A DNA stretch of 64,000 nucleotides from Sparassis latifolia. Its lineage: Eukaryota; Basidiomycota; Agaricomycetes; Polyporales; Sparassidaceae. Positions 45,659 through 57,261 of the stretch are shown piece by piece (positions within the stretch are counted from its first letter, which is position 1; each line of letters begins with the position of its first letter). The notes beneath the pieces were generated by a model, which had not been told where the DNA came from, did no database searches, and saw only the letters and a program-made list of their open reading frames with translations. The position numbers and the translations under genes are program-made. The DNA lies in NCBI GenBank assembly GCA_018466975.1, contig CM031552.1, positions 372,001-436,000 of the forward strand, written 5' to 3'.

Positions 45659-46899
45659 ATGTCTTGGATTTTGCACCCAGAGGGCGACGGCGGCGGGCGG
45701 GCACAGCGCCCGACGGAGCTGCCACCTTCGCGCAATGGCCAGACTGCACCAACCAGCGCCGGAGAAGAGGTACCCGTGTCTCCATGGGGAGAGATCCCAA
45801 ATGACGACAAGTATCCCAAGGTCCCAGATCCTGTGGAACGGGACAGACTCGTATCAACGAAGCAGGCGAACCAACCATTCCTCGGGCGCGTACCATCGTT
45901 CCTCGTATATTCGCAGTATCCTGAACTAGCACCTGTCTGAAGACATTCACAATACCGCAAGCAGCAGGAAAAGGAGCATGAAGAATGGGCCAAGCGCAAG
46001 AAGGAGCGGGAGGAGAAGATTGCGCGAGGTGAACCTGTAGGGCCGGAGGAGCCTGACCCCACGGAGGAACCTGAGGTCGGCTGCCTCGGCCTCATGAAGT
46101 TTCTCCTCTATGCCGTTATATTCGTCCTTCTGACTGGCAAGTTCATCACCGGAAGTTACTTGTGGGAGCTGGAGCCCCCGAACTGGCGGAAACTTATTCC
46201 GGTAAGTATTTCCGGTCCAACTACGTACTCACAATGCGTGTTTGATGTCTATTATTACGACATCGTGTCGGTAAGACGAACCAACGATTATTTTCAGAGG
46301 GCACGCTGGCAACGTTCGATGGTTCAAACACTGGGAAACCCGTTTATCTTGCCGTAAGTCGCCTTGGAGCCCTGTACCACTAGGCTGCCTGGTTCACACC
46401 ATACTCTCTGCCTAGATCGATGGCGACGTGTACGATGTGACCGTTAGCCGCGCGACATACGGGCCTGGTGGCCCCTACCACATGATGTAGGAGAACCGTT
46501 ATCATGTCGAGCTGCGCTGACCGAGTCTGGCAGGGCCGGACGAGACGCCGCCCGTGCGTTCGGAACGGGATGTTTCGCCACGCACCTAACGCACGACCTT
46601 CGCGGGTTAAGCGAGCAAGAAATGAAGGTGATTCCAATCTTCCCGATCCTTGTGGCGCAAGCTTGTTGATCCCTCGCTTATTTACCTCGCCGCTCCGCCC
46701 CGCACCGTAGGGCGTGCAGAATTGGAAGGAGTTCTATGCTAAACATAAGAAGTACGTCAAGGTCGGACGCGTTTCTCATCCGCCCGTTGATCCTGCGAGC
46801 CCCATACCGGAACACTGTGATCCGAGCAAGGCGAAACCGCAAGCACCGTGGCTGGAGCAGCGACTGAAGGAGGGCGACCCGCACCGTGGTGAACTGTAA
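45659..46899 (+). CDS. Cytochrome b5-like heme-binding protein, MAPR/Dap1 type
   Basis: Membrane-anchored heme protein of the membrane-associated progesterone receptor family, which supports sterol-synthesis P450s at the ER. It starts M-S-W-I-L-H-P-E-G-D at 45659. The end of exon 1 is uncertain (donor GTACCA or GTATAT near 45880-45910). A charged helix follows (E-H-E-E-W-A-K-R-K-K-E-R), then a membrane segment L-L-Y-A-V-I-F-V-L-L-T-G. The heme-binding fold is split over exons 46300-46353, 46416-46486, 46534-46627 and 46711-46899: T-L-A-T-F-D-G-S, K-P-V-Y-L-A-I-D-G-D-V-Y-D-V, Y-G-P-G-G-P-Y and A-G-R-D-A-A-R-A-F match the family in order. The acceptor at 46299 uses CAGAG rather than the first CAG, to keep frame. 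Confidence 0.87.
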
Positions 46900-47173
46900 G
46901 GAGAGTATATATTCCACTGACGATCTACGCGGAGGAGTCGTGTAACTACTTATTATAAGGCTCTATGTAGTTACAATGTGGTGATGCAAGGGTGATGGAA
47001 GGTCCGGCTGGTGCGAGCGTGCGCGATAAGAACGAATGTGCATGTCCAAAAAATAGTCCTCAAGGTCCGCGTGATAGCCTCGGCAATGATAACAAGAAGC
47101 TGTGCTCAGCTGGTCAAGGGCATAAGGGACGGTCAGCGCATGTCTGAGAAGCGACGCGTATGTTTATTTACCT

Positions 47174-47724
47174 TCACGGAGCCGGGCAGGTTTTGAGATA
47201 GTTCTTGAGGATCGGGAAATCTGCCATCGACGCTTCTGCCATCTGAGAATAGTCTGCGTCGCGGTATTTGGCGACAACAATGTTTCCACGCCACGCTTTA
47301 GCCTCGTTGAAGCAGGCGCCCTGAATCTCGCGGATGCACTTGTTGACTGGGAAGGGCATCCCATCGCGGGAGACAATGGGGTAGAAGAGTATGTACGGAG
47401 TGGTGAACTTCTTGTTCATGCCATCAAGGGCCTCAACGAGCTAAAGAGGTGTGGGAGACGGGAGAACACGAGTGAGCGTCATGGCCGGTGTTTAATCTGG
47501 GGGAGAGATCGCATTAGACGCACATGATACTGCCAGGACCTGGGCCCCAAGCCTTCGGCAATATAGTCGATATGAATCTCTGGGTGTGGCATGCGACCAC
47601 AGCGGTAAGGCTGGGGCGGATTGGGAAGAACCGCATTGAGCACTGTGGTCATCAGGGAGACCAAGTGGGGGGGACGGTCGTCGGAAGGAAAACAAATCGC
47701 GTCGTAGGGAATCATTTGGTCCAT
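47174..47724 (-). CDS. Conserved basidiomycete protein of unknown function (155 aa)
   Basis: Two exons (47724-47524, 47440-47174) separated by an 83-base intron encode 155 aa. Start M-D-Q-M-I-P-Y-D-A-I-C-F-P. It resembles small proteins I recall from other mushroom-forming fungi with blocks like R-P-P-H-L-V-S-L-M-T-T, I-H-I-D-Y-I-A-E-G-L-G-P-R, L-V-E-A-L-D-G-M-N and P-F-P-V-N-K-C-I-R-E-I-Q-G; that memory is not a database match. No signal peptide, membrane segment or catalytic motif is visible. It is divergent from the nucleoporin gene, with 471 bases between starts. Confidence 0.78.
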
Positions 47725-48195
47725 GGCGAAAAGACGAGAAAATTGAAGTATGTACAGTGAAGTAGAAGTTTGGACGAAGAGCGAAGAACTGGAACTTGGT
47801 GCTCACCGAGGAGGACGGAGGGGCATATATACCGCTGGGAGTGTTGCAGCCACATCGAGGGATATAGCCCACCGAGTGACAAGGCTGGGAAGGAAATGAT
47901 GGACTGGAGGCTCATGGCGGATGCATGCGCGAACCTCGCGACTGGCTGATCTTGGCAGCGTCGAGTAACGGTTGCCCGAAAAGGCAGGTGTATTGGCCGT
48001 AAAAGGCAAGCGTGGGTGACCGTCACGACGCGTGCGTGACGGCGCGCAGGGTTAATCGAATGTTAACCGAATGTTAACCGAGTGTTAACCTTTTGCTCTT
48101 CTGCGTGTCGTCGCTGCTGTGTTCTTGATCAAAGGGAGCCCCCGTTCTAGATTCCAAACTAATACTGCTGCGCTACCCTGCAAACCACGCCATCG
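47725..48195. promoter_or_regulatory. Divergent promoter with palindrome and 11-base tandem repeats
   Basis: The spacer holds two striking motifs. At 48020-48042 an 8-base perfect inverted repeat (CCGTCACG / CGTGACGG) flanks ACGCGTG; the centre contains ACGCGT, the MluI cell-cycle box of yeast G1/S genes. At 48052-48090 an 11-base unit TTAACCGAATG is repeated about 3.5 times (first copy TTAATCG). Both lie 100-180 bases upstream of the nucleoporin start. A regulatory role is inferred from position and regularity only. Confidence 0.5.
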
Positions 48196-51100
48196 ATGGA
48201 GTGCGGCGTGCTCGTCGCGTCCCATCTTTCCTCCCTCTTCCCGTCGTCCTTGCCCATCTCCGTCCCCACATCGCATAAGGATATTCTCAGCCTTTCCGTG
48301 GACTCCTCTGCGCCCCTAGAACACGCCAGCTACTCTACCCTCTTTCATACCTCCCGAACGGGCACCATTCTGCTTCGCCTCACACACCGTGCCACCCTTC
48401 TCGAACTCATCACTCTCACCTGCGATGCTCCCCAGCTGCGCTTTGATTTTCCTGGTGCCATCTTACCCTCTCCGGCAGTTTTCTTGTGGGAAGAGCGAGA
48501 GCTTCACGTTATTGCCGTCTCAGTCGTGGGCTCTCTCTATCGCTTTGTCCTCCCTCTTCAACGTGGCGCACAGCTCTGGCACCCCAGCAGGTACTGGTTT
48601 CGCCAGTACGACATCCAGAACATGCGGTCAGACATGGAGGGGTTGGTCCAAGTGCATGGGCCACATTGTGTTGTTTTGAGTTTGCCCGGTGGTGCCTTGC
48701 TACGTTTGGAAGCAGAACTTCTCGGGAATGATGACGAGGACGGTACGGCTCTCGACTCGCCCCTGGTCTCGCTGCGGCCATTATTAACCCGCTAATAGAT
48801 GTTTGGCAAGAGACAAAATTCCATCCTCATTCACTCCTTACTTCGATCACCTCGTTGCTGCCCTTGCAAGGCGGTCCTCCAGGCAGTTCCGACATTATCT
48901 CGATGGCGTCCTTCCCCCAGCCAACCGACATTGAGCACGTTTGGACTCTGTCAAGAGACCGGACTCTCCGTCTATGGACAGCACGAAGCGGATGTGTCGC
49001 TGAGAAGTCGCTCGCTGCGATCATTCCAGGAAAGGCCATGACGCCTGCTTCAACATCCGCCTCAAGCTCCGGAAAACTCTCGAATCTTCTGCCTGCAGAT
49101 GCGCAGAAGCTTCTCAGTGTATTTCCAGAATTCGAAATGGAGGACCCTGTGCCTTATGTTCTCGCGTTCATCCCGGCTGAATCATCCTCGACTTCGGGAG
49201 GTTATTTCCATCTCTTCAGCTCACATTCCAGCGATCTACATCCTCTGAACTACTTTGAGTGCTCCGTCACAAGTGCACATTGCCGTTTACAGGACTTCGT
49301 GGTGATTGGCTCCACCCTGTACACTGTTTGGGATAAGCAGGGCCAGTCAATGGTAGAAGACGCCAAGGTTTCGTTTCATGATGGTAACAGGATCGAGGTG
49401 GTGTGGAACACCGCGACTTACGCCCATGAGGCAGAGCTCACACCGGCGTACCTCGAAGAATTGCTTCTGTCCGCAGGCTCCATGGCTGACAAGTTTTTCG
49501 AAGCAATCTCGAGACCAGGCATATTCTCGTCTGTGACGCTTCGGACTGCCATCGATCAGTACACTGACGCATGCCGCTCCCTCCCCCCACCATATACGCC
49601 ACAGCTGTTGACCACGTACGGCAGCGTGGGTGAACAGATCGCTGCCGTAGTGGGCTGCACGGTTGAGCTCACCCGCGATCCCAGCACCGGTGCTCCGCAG
49701 TACGACAGGTACTGGAACGCGCTGAAACGCGACTGGGAGGGCTTCGTAGCGCGGTGTCGCGAGATCGAGCGCCATGCGCGCTGGCCTCTGGCGATCGGCA
49801 TGGGAGAACCCAGGGAGGGCATTCTGGTCGTCGAACGCGAACGCATCGCGGCGCTCGTGGACGAGGACTTTCCTCTTAGGTCCCGCCGGCTTCTCGCGGC
49901 GTCTTCTCCCCTGGACCCCCAATTTACCCTCCTGGAGATCCTGTGGACGCTGCGTGCCAAGATTGGCACCCGGCCCATGCTTGTTTTCGAGGATCGATTG
50001 GTCGACCTTGTGCATCAAGAGATCGCCTTCCCATACGCCGATATTATACAGGACCAAGCCGAGCGGATCAACATCCGCGAGGAGCTCGACGAAGGCATGC
50101 AGAGTTGGATTGCCGGGCGCTTGCAGAGCATCGACAACATGTCGGACGCAATTCAATCGGTGCTCAATGTCATTGGTGGCTTGGAAAAGAACGTGAAGAA
50201 AGAAGTTGAGGATGAAGATGCGGCGTTGCGGCTTCCACCCGCCTATCCGGAGTGGCGGAGGGCGCTCGTGTCTTCGTACGTTGCAGTTTCCGTCCAAGCA
50301 CGATATGACTTGTGTCTGTCGCTCGTTACGTTGCTCTTCTTCGTCTCGGAAGATCTGCCACAATGGGATCCTGCGTCGCTTGCAGAAATCTTTGTGGTAT
50401 TCCGTGGGATCGCCATGCTCCGGTACGCGACGCGCCAGCCAGCTGCGGGCAGCGTCAGTACGCCAGCTGCTGAGCCCTTGGCGGACGAGGAAGTCGTCGC
50501 GAAGATGAGGGACATGCATGTCTCGTCAACAGCCTCTGGATTCACGCCGAGCTACTCGCTCATCCACCGTCTCCTCACGCAGTACGGCAGCGATGCAGCA
50601 AGCGTGCCTGCCTCTGCACACCTATTCTTAGATTCTTCCGGGCTGCTGGAATCCTTATCTCCTGCAAATGCGACGAAGCTCGAGGTGCTCTTTTGTGAGC
50701 GGCTTCGCCTTCTCGGATACCGCGAGGCTTCCAGAGAGAGCTTAGTGTGGCTACCCAGGACAGCTGGGGTGACGTACGTGCTTGGCCGACTGTGGTTGGA
50801 TGAGGGTAGGTACGATGATGCAGCCTCTGTAATGGAGGGTGTAGCAGTCAGCTTCGGTGAGTGGGTTGGAGGGTGTAATCCCTGTACTGCGCCACTAATA
50901 ATGGTATCGCCCGCCAGGACGTGACAGCGCGTTAACCACGGAGGACCACGAGGCTCTGGCCGGGGTACTGCCAGGCGCGGCGTTCTTCCAATCTGTGTTC
51001 GATTTCTATTTGCATGTCGCCGGCCTCTTCAAGGCCGTTTCTGTGACATCAAGTGAAGTGGTGTTTTCCCAGCTCGCTCTGTCCGTGGCACCGCCTGGCG

Positions 51101-52847
51101 TCGACACCGCGTCCCTGTGGCACGCGGTCATAAGAGGCCTCACGGACTTGGGGCTTTATGAAGATGCGTATGCCGCACTAGTCTCCACCCCCTATGAGAA
51201 ATTGTGTGTGGGCGTCTTCTTTCTGTCCCCGTCCCGTGTGTCACATGACAACTCACCGTGTTGTGTTTACCAGAAAACGGGAATGTGTGAGCCAACTGAT
51301 GTACCGGATGTGCGAGGAGCACGCCGTCGACCGACTCATGGCCCTTAATTTTGCGGGCTTCGTGGACGAAGTGGAGGAATCGCTCTCGTTTAAGGCCCGG
51401 AACGCGGACCCGCGAGTGCGACCGTTCTACTCAAGGATACTCTACACGTGGTATATCTCTCGTGGCGATTATCGCAATGGTCAGTCGTCCTCCTTTTCCC
51501 CAGGGAACGTCATTCTCAACCATGTTTCTCGGACCTTAGCCGCCCTCACAATGTACCAGCGGGCGCGGAAGCTCGCCAGCCTGTTCGGAGACCCGGCGAA
51601 CTTCATTGAAATTGCCGAGTTACAGCTTGAAGCTTATGTTGTTGGAATGAATGCTCTCGCGCTCACTGATCAGAAGAACGCATGGATCGTCCTGCCCGTC
51701 ACGGCCGAATCCGAACACGAGGTAAACGGGGCTTCCTCGCTCCGGATCGCTTGTCCATGATGCTAATTGAAAATGATTTTGACGCGTGCAGCCCCGTAAG
51801 CGCCGTAAGTTGTCGCGATATATCCCGGAGGACAAGTACGGGCCCGGGAAGCGGGACATGGAGGTGGTGGAACTGGCGGACATGCAGTACGAGTATACAC
51901 TTTTGGCTATCCGTCTGGAGTTAATCCGCCGAGACCCCACACTTCTGTCGGCTGGGGGTAAGTTGTGTCCAGTTCCCAAGCTTGACGTCCTCGTGAGCTG
52001 ATAGCGAGCCCGCAGAAGCGCTGCTATCGCCTCCGTCCGTCGTATTGCGTCTGACGCAAGCGAATCGCTTCAACATGGCCATGGCTACCGCACGCACACT
52101 TAACGTCGACATGACTGATCTCTTCGGTCATTTGACCGGCCTATGTTTGCGCCTCTCCCGCAACCCGGAGGCTGTCATGTAAGGCTCTTGTCTGCCGGTT
52201 CGAAGCCTGTGCTGACTCACCGTTGATAGCGGCGAAGACACGTCTGACTGGCTGCTAACTGACAAAGTGACTTCGTGGCCCGGCACTGCAGCAGACCGAG
52301 GCTGGCGATACCTTCGAGAGTCGCTGGAGCGGCACGATGGTCCGGATACGGATTACAGATACACCAAGGTGACATTGGAAACCATCTTAGAACTCGATCG
52401 CACATCACCACCCCCACAGTGGTTGACTCAGTCGCTAGAGGCAAGTCTTCTACGCGCAGCCATTGTGGGCGCATCGCTAATTCCCCCGCCGCAGGTGCAC
52501 CACCCTGAGTATCTGATTCGCACATGCCTGCGCTACGAGATGTTCGAAGGGGCACTGGAGCACACGTTGTCGCTAATGCGGAGAGTGAGTGTCCAGACCC
52601 TCTCCATCGTCGTGGTCACCCTTCTGATTAAGCTGCCTCCTTGCAGAGTGACGCTCACCTCGCACAGGAGAGGCCCAAGGCCGCGTCTGTGACCTGGCTA
52701 CCATATACCTTGATTGACCAGGTTCTCGCCGCGGTGGATACCCAGCAGGGGCTTCCCATCGGGGCTCAGTCTCTACGCAAAGAATTGCGGACAGAGATTT
52801 CCAACCGCATAAAACGCGTGCAAAAATTCGGCCAGTCTGTCCGATAG
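48196..52847 (+). CDS. NUP120: Nuclear pore protein Nup120/Nup160 (about 1369 aa)
   Basis: Scaffold component of the Y-shaped Nup84/Nup107 complex of the nuclear pore. Ten exons (48196-48742, 48799-50856, 50918-51203, 51274-51479, 51540-51721, 51792-51957, 52016-52178, 52230-52440, 52495-52584, 52647-52847) keep one frame of about 1369 aa, the normal size. The N-terminal half fits a beta-propeller, with the telltale H-V-W-T-L-S-R-D-R-T-L-R-L-W and an F-A/V-W-type strand pattern. The C-terminal half is helical solenoid, including R-Y-A-T-R-Q, H-P-E-Y-L-I-R-T and the terminal L-R-K-E-L-R-T-E-I-S-N-R-I-K-R. Intron 8 (52441-52494) begins GCAAGT, is exactly 54 bases and contains no stop; read-through would add 18 residues. 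Start M-E-C-G-V-L-V is the first ATG of the frame. Confidence 0.88.
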
Positions 52848-54994
52848 CCACGGTCCGTTTGTTGTGATATCCCACTGCTTATCGGTAGATACTGTACGTG
52901 TTAATTCTGCACTGTTCGCGCTGCTCATTACCCATGCCGTCGTGTAAAATAGTAGTACCGTTTCTGGATCTATTTTGCTTTACACCATGGACATCGTCGC
53001 CCCGAAGTGGCTATTACTTTGACTAAGTGCGAAGTAAGTAGAGAAGGCTCTCAACACCGCGTAATGGCCTCTCTTCTTTCTCCGCATCTGGGGTGCCTTC
53101 TTTGATGTTAAAAGTCCCGACAGTCTCCGTTGGGTCGGAAATGCACTTGGTTCGGGGAACAGTACTCCACGAGTACGTCCTATCCACATATGCTGCGGTC
53201 ATATTTTGTCCTCAGCGACTCTTCACCGCTGACACACTACAAATTTTAATTCAGATAGCGCACCAGCAGGCATCACCTGTGATGCATGCGGCGGTGCCGA
53301 ACGTCGGAGAGATGGCCGTGTTCCAGCTGTGTGGAGACTATGGAGGCCCGTGTATTCTCCCTTTTAATGTGCCAATAGGTTCGGCCTTAACGCCGCCGTC
53401 ACCCGCATTGCAGCATTGTGCAGGAGGATGCATAGTCCCGATCGATGACTCCCCCAAGAACTCGTGTGTTTCTTAGGAGCGATCTGAAACTTGAATGGAC
53501 GCACGGGTGATAGGTTCGAAATTGCGAAATAGTGAAGTAAACCGTTCTGGAACACTGGAACTCCGGAGGATATTGGAGGCATGACCTCGCGTACGATGCA
53601 CGGTATTTCCTGTCACACGGCAGTGACGGTCAGATTGGACCCTTTCGTCAGCCATTGCACGCATGCAGAATATGCCCAGAGCTAGCTAAACACAACCCAA
53701 AGAACCGTCGAGATATGACTCCAGTGGGACTTTCGTTTGCAGAAACGGTTATTTCCATCTGCCACGGTGAGCAGACCTCCAAGTCTGTTCTGCGGTATAC
53801 TTTCTTTGTTAAACTTGTCTGACGAAAATCATAACCTGGACTACACGACGCCAATCATGGGACGTATTCCCAATACCTGAGGGATCCAGATTTGCGAACA
53901 GTTTCACTTCTAGTACTAAGTCTGCTTGGGCTCAGTGAGTATCTCCCGTTCCGCTTTGGCTTCAAAGGGCACCAGCTAAGACGTTTGCAATTGTCGATCA
54001 GGCTCTGGAGGTTGCCAAGGAATGCTACTGCTAGAATTTCATGATGCTGTCATTTTCGGAATGTGTTTCAGCAAAATGGCCGTCTGACACCTTCACATCT
54101 ACGGAATGAGTATGGCTACAGTGTGAGCTGACTGCTTTAAAAAGTAATATTTACCAGCAAATACTCCACTGAGAGGGTTTGGAGAGGGCATTTACGCCGA
54201 AATTGGAAGGCGGCTCATAGCAAGTCCCTGGCTCAAACTGTGTCCAATCATCGTAGAAGGATTTTTACCAAGGTTTACATACAATCACTATATGGTTGGG
54301 TCATCGTGCATGGGGAAGCTTGGACACTGTTGAACCACCGATAATGAAGTCCTGACTATACGATTGTGAGAGTGAAAAGTGTTGATTGACAAGTGATTTT
54401 CCATGAATGAACCGTTAAAATAAAACAAAGAAAAGCATTGGCCAGATGTGCAGCTACGTGCACAGTTCTGTCAATATCATTGTTGTGTTTTGTTGCTGTC
54501 AAGATCAATTTGCCCTCTGGAGGATAGATACTCTCACCAAGTGCTTTCGAGAGCTCCACGGAGTACGCGAAATATATCGTGAGTTTCTGTGAACTTCGTC
54601 AAGCATGGCTGTCAAGTCACTGGCGTACGACTCGATCCTAGGAAGCCAAAAGCCTCCGGTCCATCTTGGATCTTGCGTAGATCAGACTAGGATGAGATTG
54701 GGAAGCATCTCACAGTAGTTGGGGACTTCGTCAGCGCAAACTAGAAAATTCTGGAAAGTGAATCATGAGTTGCTTCGTCTTCCTGGTGAGAGGAAGGAAA
54801 TGATTTGTGGTTCGAGGAGAATTGATGACATCAGTACCTGGAGTAGTCTGGTAGAGAGCGAGTGTGCTCCAGTCGCTGGTCACCGTGCGAACCCGGCCCA
54901 ATTCGGATACCGCCGCATCCCGCCGTGCGTCGCTCACCGAGTGCCATCTAAACAACATCTATCCTCTCACCATCCTGTCCTTCCAACGCCCACC
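52848..54994. other. Long intergenic stretch, no supported gene
   Basis: About 2.1 kb, AT-richer than its neighbours. The best frame, 53093-53476 (+), lacks family resemblance and splice context. I looked for inverted terminal repeats and found none convincing. It could hide a decayed gene or element. Confidence 0.45.
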
Positions 54995-55481
54995 ATGTCC
55001 AGAAAGTTGCGTGCAAACTTCTTGAAGAACTGGTTCGCCGTCGAGGTCCGTCGAGTTTTCCGTTGCGTGCAGGAACTGATTCATCGCTAACGCTTGTTCA
55101 CTGTTCGCTAGGCTACCCCCATGCAAGTACTCCCTCATTGTCCATTTATCTTGTTGTGCTAACTTAGGGCACAGTTTTGTCGTCGTTGGAGCGGTTATCC
55201 TCGGTGGAAGCTGGTACCTCACACGGCTTGCCCGGGGACCTACGAGTGAGTGTTTCCCTGCTGTGAGCCTATGTGATCGCTCAGCATAAACCCCTCAACA
55301 GTCGTCTGGACGAAGGATAACCCCACTCCTTGGAACGAGATCCAGCCGAATGAGGGCACCAAGATGCTGACCGTCAACCAACATTTCGACAAGAGGTGCG
55401 TGCGTTTCTCAGACCGCAGTGCGGGCGTCGACTCACCCGGCGTCGATTTCATCGCACAGCTGGGAGCGCAAGAAGCTGTGA
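54995..55481 (+). CDS. NDUFA4-like mitochondrial respiratory protein (82 aa)
   Basis: Small inner-membrane protein of the NDUFA4/MLRQ family, associated with respiratory complexes (cytochrome c oxidase in mammals). Exons 54995-55045, 55112-55122, 55175-55245, 55302-55395 and 55460-55481 give 82 aa, the standard size. It reads M-S-R-K-L-R-A-N-F-L-K-N-W-F-A-V-E, then a membrane segment F-V-V-V-G-A-V-I-L-G-G-S-W-Y, then V-W-T-K-D-N-P-T-P-W-N and the end D-K-S-W-E-R-K-K-L. Exon 2 is only 11 bases. Intron 2 must start GCAAGT (55123) and end ACAG (55174) to keep frame, so it is a GC-AG intron. The match to the family across all joins is good. Confidence 0.88.
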
Positions 55482-55646
55482 TGGTCCTCCTGTACTACTC
55501 ATGCGGGTATAAATCTCTCGTTCTGTAACAATTCTCGTTACACATTCAATCCGAATGTTTTCGATCTTTCCTGTGACGTGACGTGACGTGTGACGCTTGC
55601 GCCGAGTTCCTATCGGGCGCTAAGTGCATTGCCGATCTTGTCCACC

Positions 55647-57066
55647 ATGGTTGTCCCTCTGAATTCTCCCCAGCCAGTATTTTCCCTCCCACCGTTGGAT
55701 GAAATCCCTGATACCGATGAAGACACCCCTAAAGATGGAACACCGCTGGTGAGATGAAAGTTGCCAGAAGACAACGGATTGTTGTCTAAAGAACACTAAG
55801 GGTGAAGTAGGCTCTATGCACGTCCCGGAGATCGTCCTTGGCGCAGCAACGTTTTCCTATCACTACAACTCTGACGAATATGTCGCCGGGACGATGCCTC
55901 TGCGCACTGTCCGATTAGCTCTGCGGTATGTCGATGCGTTCCCTATCATACTCCACGTACTTGATGGTGCGCCAGCTACGGCATACGAGCCTTCGACACA
56001 GCAGCATACTACGGCGTATCCGAGATCGTGCTCGGGACCGCGCTCAAGACACTGGCGCCTGAATTCCCGCGGTCATCCTACAAATTGGTGCCGCACCACA
56101 GCTCTCCCTCCGCATACGTGGACCTGACTCCTTACGCAGATGACCAAGTGCGGGCGGTACGGCCCCGCGCAAAGCGAGTTCGATTACACCCCCGCGACGG
56201 TGCGCGCGAGCGTGCGGCGCAGCCTCGCACGGCTGAACACGGACTACCTCGACGTGGTGTATCTGCACGACGTCGAGTACGTGTGCACCCCTGTCGGCCC
56301 ACAGGAGGCGGGGGACCACACAGCCGCGCTCGCGGACGCGCGAGAAGCCGAGTACGGGCTCGCGCGGGGCGCGGAGGGGAAGACTTGGGGCGAGGGCGAC
56401 CAGAAGATCCTCGACGCCCTCGCGGAGCTGCGCAAGATGCAGGGGAGGGCTCATTCGTGCGGTCGGCATCACAGGTACGGCCTGAGCCCCATCGCTCCGC
56501 CCCCATCCTCCTTCAGACGATCTAACGAGCGCATGCGCTGGACAGGCTACAACCTCCCGACGCTCCTGCGTCTCGCACTGCTCGTACTGCACACCCCGCC
56601 TTACAAGCCGCTCGACGTGCTGCTCACCTATTCGAACCTGAACCTGCAGAACGCGTCCTTCGCGTCCTTCGCCCCCGCGCTTAAAGCGCGCTCTCGCATT
56701 CCGCAGCTGCTGATCGCGTCCCCGCTCAACATGGGCTTGCTCACCTTCACACCGCCCGCGTGGCACCCCGCCCCGGCGGGCCTGCGCGCTGCGACCGCGG
56801 AGGCGGTTGCGGTTTGCGATAATGCGCCGTGGGAGGGCGGCTTGCCGAACGTCGCGGTCGGGTATGGGTTCCGCCGGGGCGCAGCCGTTGGCGTGCCCGT
56901 TGTCGTCGGCATGACCAACTTGCTGGAGGTGCATGAGAACGTGCGCGTATGGCGCGAGCTCAAGGATGGGACACGGGCGGAGGAGCGCGTGGCCCTCGAG
57001 GGGCGTGTGGTCGATGTCTTTCGCGAATGGCAGGGATGGTCGTGGGTTTCGCCGCCGTCGCAGTGA
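55647..57066 (+). CDS. Aldo/keto reductase, D-arabinose dehydrogenase (Ara2)-like; one frame break
   Basis: NAD(P)-dependent TIM-barrel oxidoreductase resembling yeast Ara2 (D-arabinose 1-dehydrogenase, erythroascorbate pathway). Exons 55647-55748, 55801-55925, 55976-56087, 56140-56474, 56546-57066. Catalytic tetrad visible: Asp in R-A-F-D-T-A-A-Y-Y-G, Tyr in the same motif, Lys in M-T-K-C-G-R-Y-G, His in V-Y-L-H-D-V-E. Later L-I-A-S-P-L-N-M-G-L and N-V-A-V-G-Y-G match the barrel's C-terminal half. At 56442-56449 (GGGGAGGG) the frame must change by one base to read L-I-R-A-V-G-I-T-G before the next intron; without it the exon 4-5 join fails. Losing one G from each of the two runs would explain it. 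Either a sequencing/assembly error or a very recent mutation. Only 165 bases follow the NDUFA4-like gene. Confidence 0.82.
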
Positions 57067-57261
57067 GGGGTGCAGTGCGGTATGGTGATTTTCTAAAGGG
57101 TTCATTGACTCACGGTGAAATATGTTCGGACAACGTCTCAATGTGGAATTCAAGCAGTATTGATACAATGCGGTGTAGACAACATGGTGTACTTGTTTCG
57201 AAACCCCCCTAAAATCCCAAATGCCTGAGTCATTTATTCATCGCGCACCCTCTGCGTGAGA

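Noticed and set aside
49347..50519. 390-aa minus frame across the nucleoporin
   Set aside because: Shadow of the nucleoporin exon; no family resemblance, and the plus frame joins perfectly across nine introns.
53093..53476. 127-aa plus frame in the large intergenic gap
   Set aside because: No known motif, no splice partners and no upstream promoter-like context; consistent with chance.
56044..57168. 374-aa minus frame over the aldo/keto reductase
   Set aside because: Arg/His-rich shadow frame; the plus strand carries the catalytic tetrad.
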